Positions 63,111 to 64,000 of a DNA stretch of 64,000 nucleotides are shown here, in pieces. Where the stretch lies: positions 42,645,154-42,709,153 of the forward strand of contig CM072887.1 in NCBI GenBank assembly GCA_037013685.1, read 5' to 3'. The translations under genes and the position numbers were made by a program. The notes under the pieces were generated by a model, which had not been told where the DNA came from, did not search any database, and worked only from the letters and a program-made list of their open reading frames with translations. The DNA comes from Acridotheres tristis (taxonomy: Eukaryota > Chordata > Aves > Passeriformes > Sturnidae). Position 1 is the stretch's first letter. Every line of letters begins with the position of its first letter.

Positions 63111-64000
63111 TTCTCCTATTTTACATAAATCTATATTCTAATTCTAGATCCATAGAGGTGTTCTATAGCAGAACAAACCAGGTTCCCCAAACCAGTGAAG
63201 ACAGTGCAGAAAGAAGATCTTCTTTAGAGATAACACCAACTAGGTTATTGATAAGCTAATAAAAATTTCTTCATTAAATATTGGAAAGGAATGAGCCAAT
63301 TTATCTTTAATAATACACCTAATTAACCTTCTTTTCCCATTTCCTGGTATCACTACAGCATTGATGATACTGGTTCCATGCCCACACCTTCCCAGTCATC
63401 TTCTGGTCTCAATCACTGTCCTTTCTGGTAGCACTGACCTACAGGTAGCTTTAAAACCACAAGTTGACCTGGAATTGTCTCCGAGTCATTTTTCATTATT
63501 TCTCAAACAACAGGTTTGCATAAATTGAGATACGGACAATAGAAGATTTATTTTTGGCCATAGTTTTGTAAATGAGAGGCCGCCTTTTATTTTTCTGGAG
63601 AGAAAAGTCAACTTGGATGACCCTGAAAGCAAGTAAATTCTCAGCATCTCAGCATGCTTGTAATGGTTAATCCACACTAATAGGACCTTTAAAAATGTAA
63701 ATAAAGTGTAGGCATTCCTCCTCCAGCACCCCTGTGGCAGTGTGTGTGGAATAGGTTTATAATTTAAAAAATCTCTTAAGCCTATGCCCATTGCGAATCT
63801 GTTAGTAACTTTAGGAGTGATCATGGCACATTCTTGTCTCAACTTACCATCTGATATTATCAAACTTGAGAGTTTTTCCAGCCAGTTCTTCTCTCCTTAC
63901 ACCATGTCTAATTTCATCCCAGGTCAATCAAGTTATCAGATCAATATGTTTGGTAGAGACTTCTAGCACCTTTTTGTCTTCTCTTAAGTTTACTTCTGTT
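63111..64000. other. intergenic, no recognised feature
   Basis: AT-rich sequence to the window end. The minus-strand frame 63486-63863 is unrecognised and probably fortuitous. Confidence 0.55.

Noticed and set aside
62944..63141. Ser-Ile-Tyr-Leu repeat protein frame
   Set aside because: Direct translation of the CTAT microsatellite.
1..64000. CRISPR arrays, bacterial operons, ribosome binding sites, rRNA or tRNA genes
   Set aside because: The window is vertebrate nuclear DNA. No direct-repeat/spacer arrays or cloverleaf-like genes were noticed; the CTAT array is a simple microsatellite.

Overview
The window looks like a bird nuclear genome, possibly a passerine. The evidence is AT-rich, intron-rich DNA, 5'-truncated CR1 retrotransposon copies, avian-type retroviral LTRs, and one vertebrate gene whose exons read clearly as MAP3K21 (mixed-lineage kinase 4, MLK4). 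The species is inferred from repeat style only.

Positions 1-9967 (+ strand) hold the last six coding exons of MAP3K21: 238-478, 2346-2468, 5592-5742, 6745-6839, 8226-9011 and 9543-9967. The splice phases agree at all five junctions and give 606 residues plus a TGA stop. They cover the end of the leucine-zipper coiled coil, a basic segment, a CRIB-like motif split by an intron, and the long serine/proline-rich MLK C-terminal tail. The SH3 and kinase domains lie upstream of the window. The 3' UTR probably runs through one or more AATAAA signals between 10221 and 12712.

From about 12.7 kb to the end I recognise no host coding exon. This 51 kb stretch is intergenic and carries CR1 copies (13902-14892, 36889-36983, 58131-58295, all minus strand), a class II endogenous provirus (19891-22823, minus strand), a probable ASLV-style LTR (about 35717-36015), a degraded ERVL-type LTR fragment (about 46643-46870), a possible older interspersed repeat (43011-43090), a CTAT microsatellite (62999-63110), an isolated CpG-dense patch (25580-25694) and several short hairpins.

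The provirus is the most structured non-host object. It has a 653-bp 3' LTR with TATA and AATAAA signals, a polypurine tract, a gag matrix remnant with a myristoylation-type start, a consensus leader splice donor, a lysine-tRNA-like primer binding site and a damaged 5' LTR. A 34-base G run replaces the 5' LTR U3, yet the 6-bp target duplication CTCCAG is present on both sides. It lacks recognisable capsid, protease, polymerase and envelope genes.

I did not find a convincing new multi-gene system. The best leads are a possible MLK4 short isoform made by reading through a weak splice donor inside the CRIB motif, a frame-preserving 141-nt candidate cassette exon in MAP3K21, the provirus/poly-G structure, and the orphan CpG patch.
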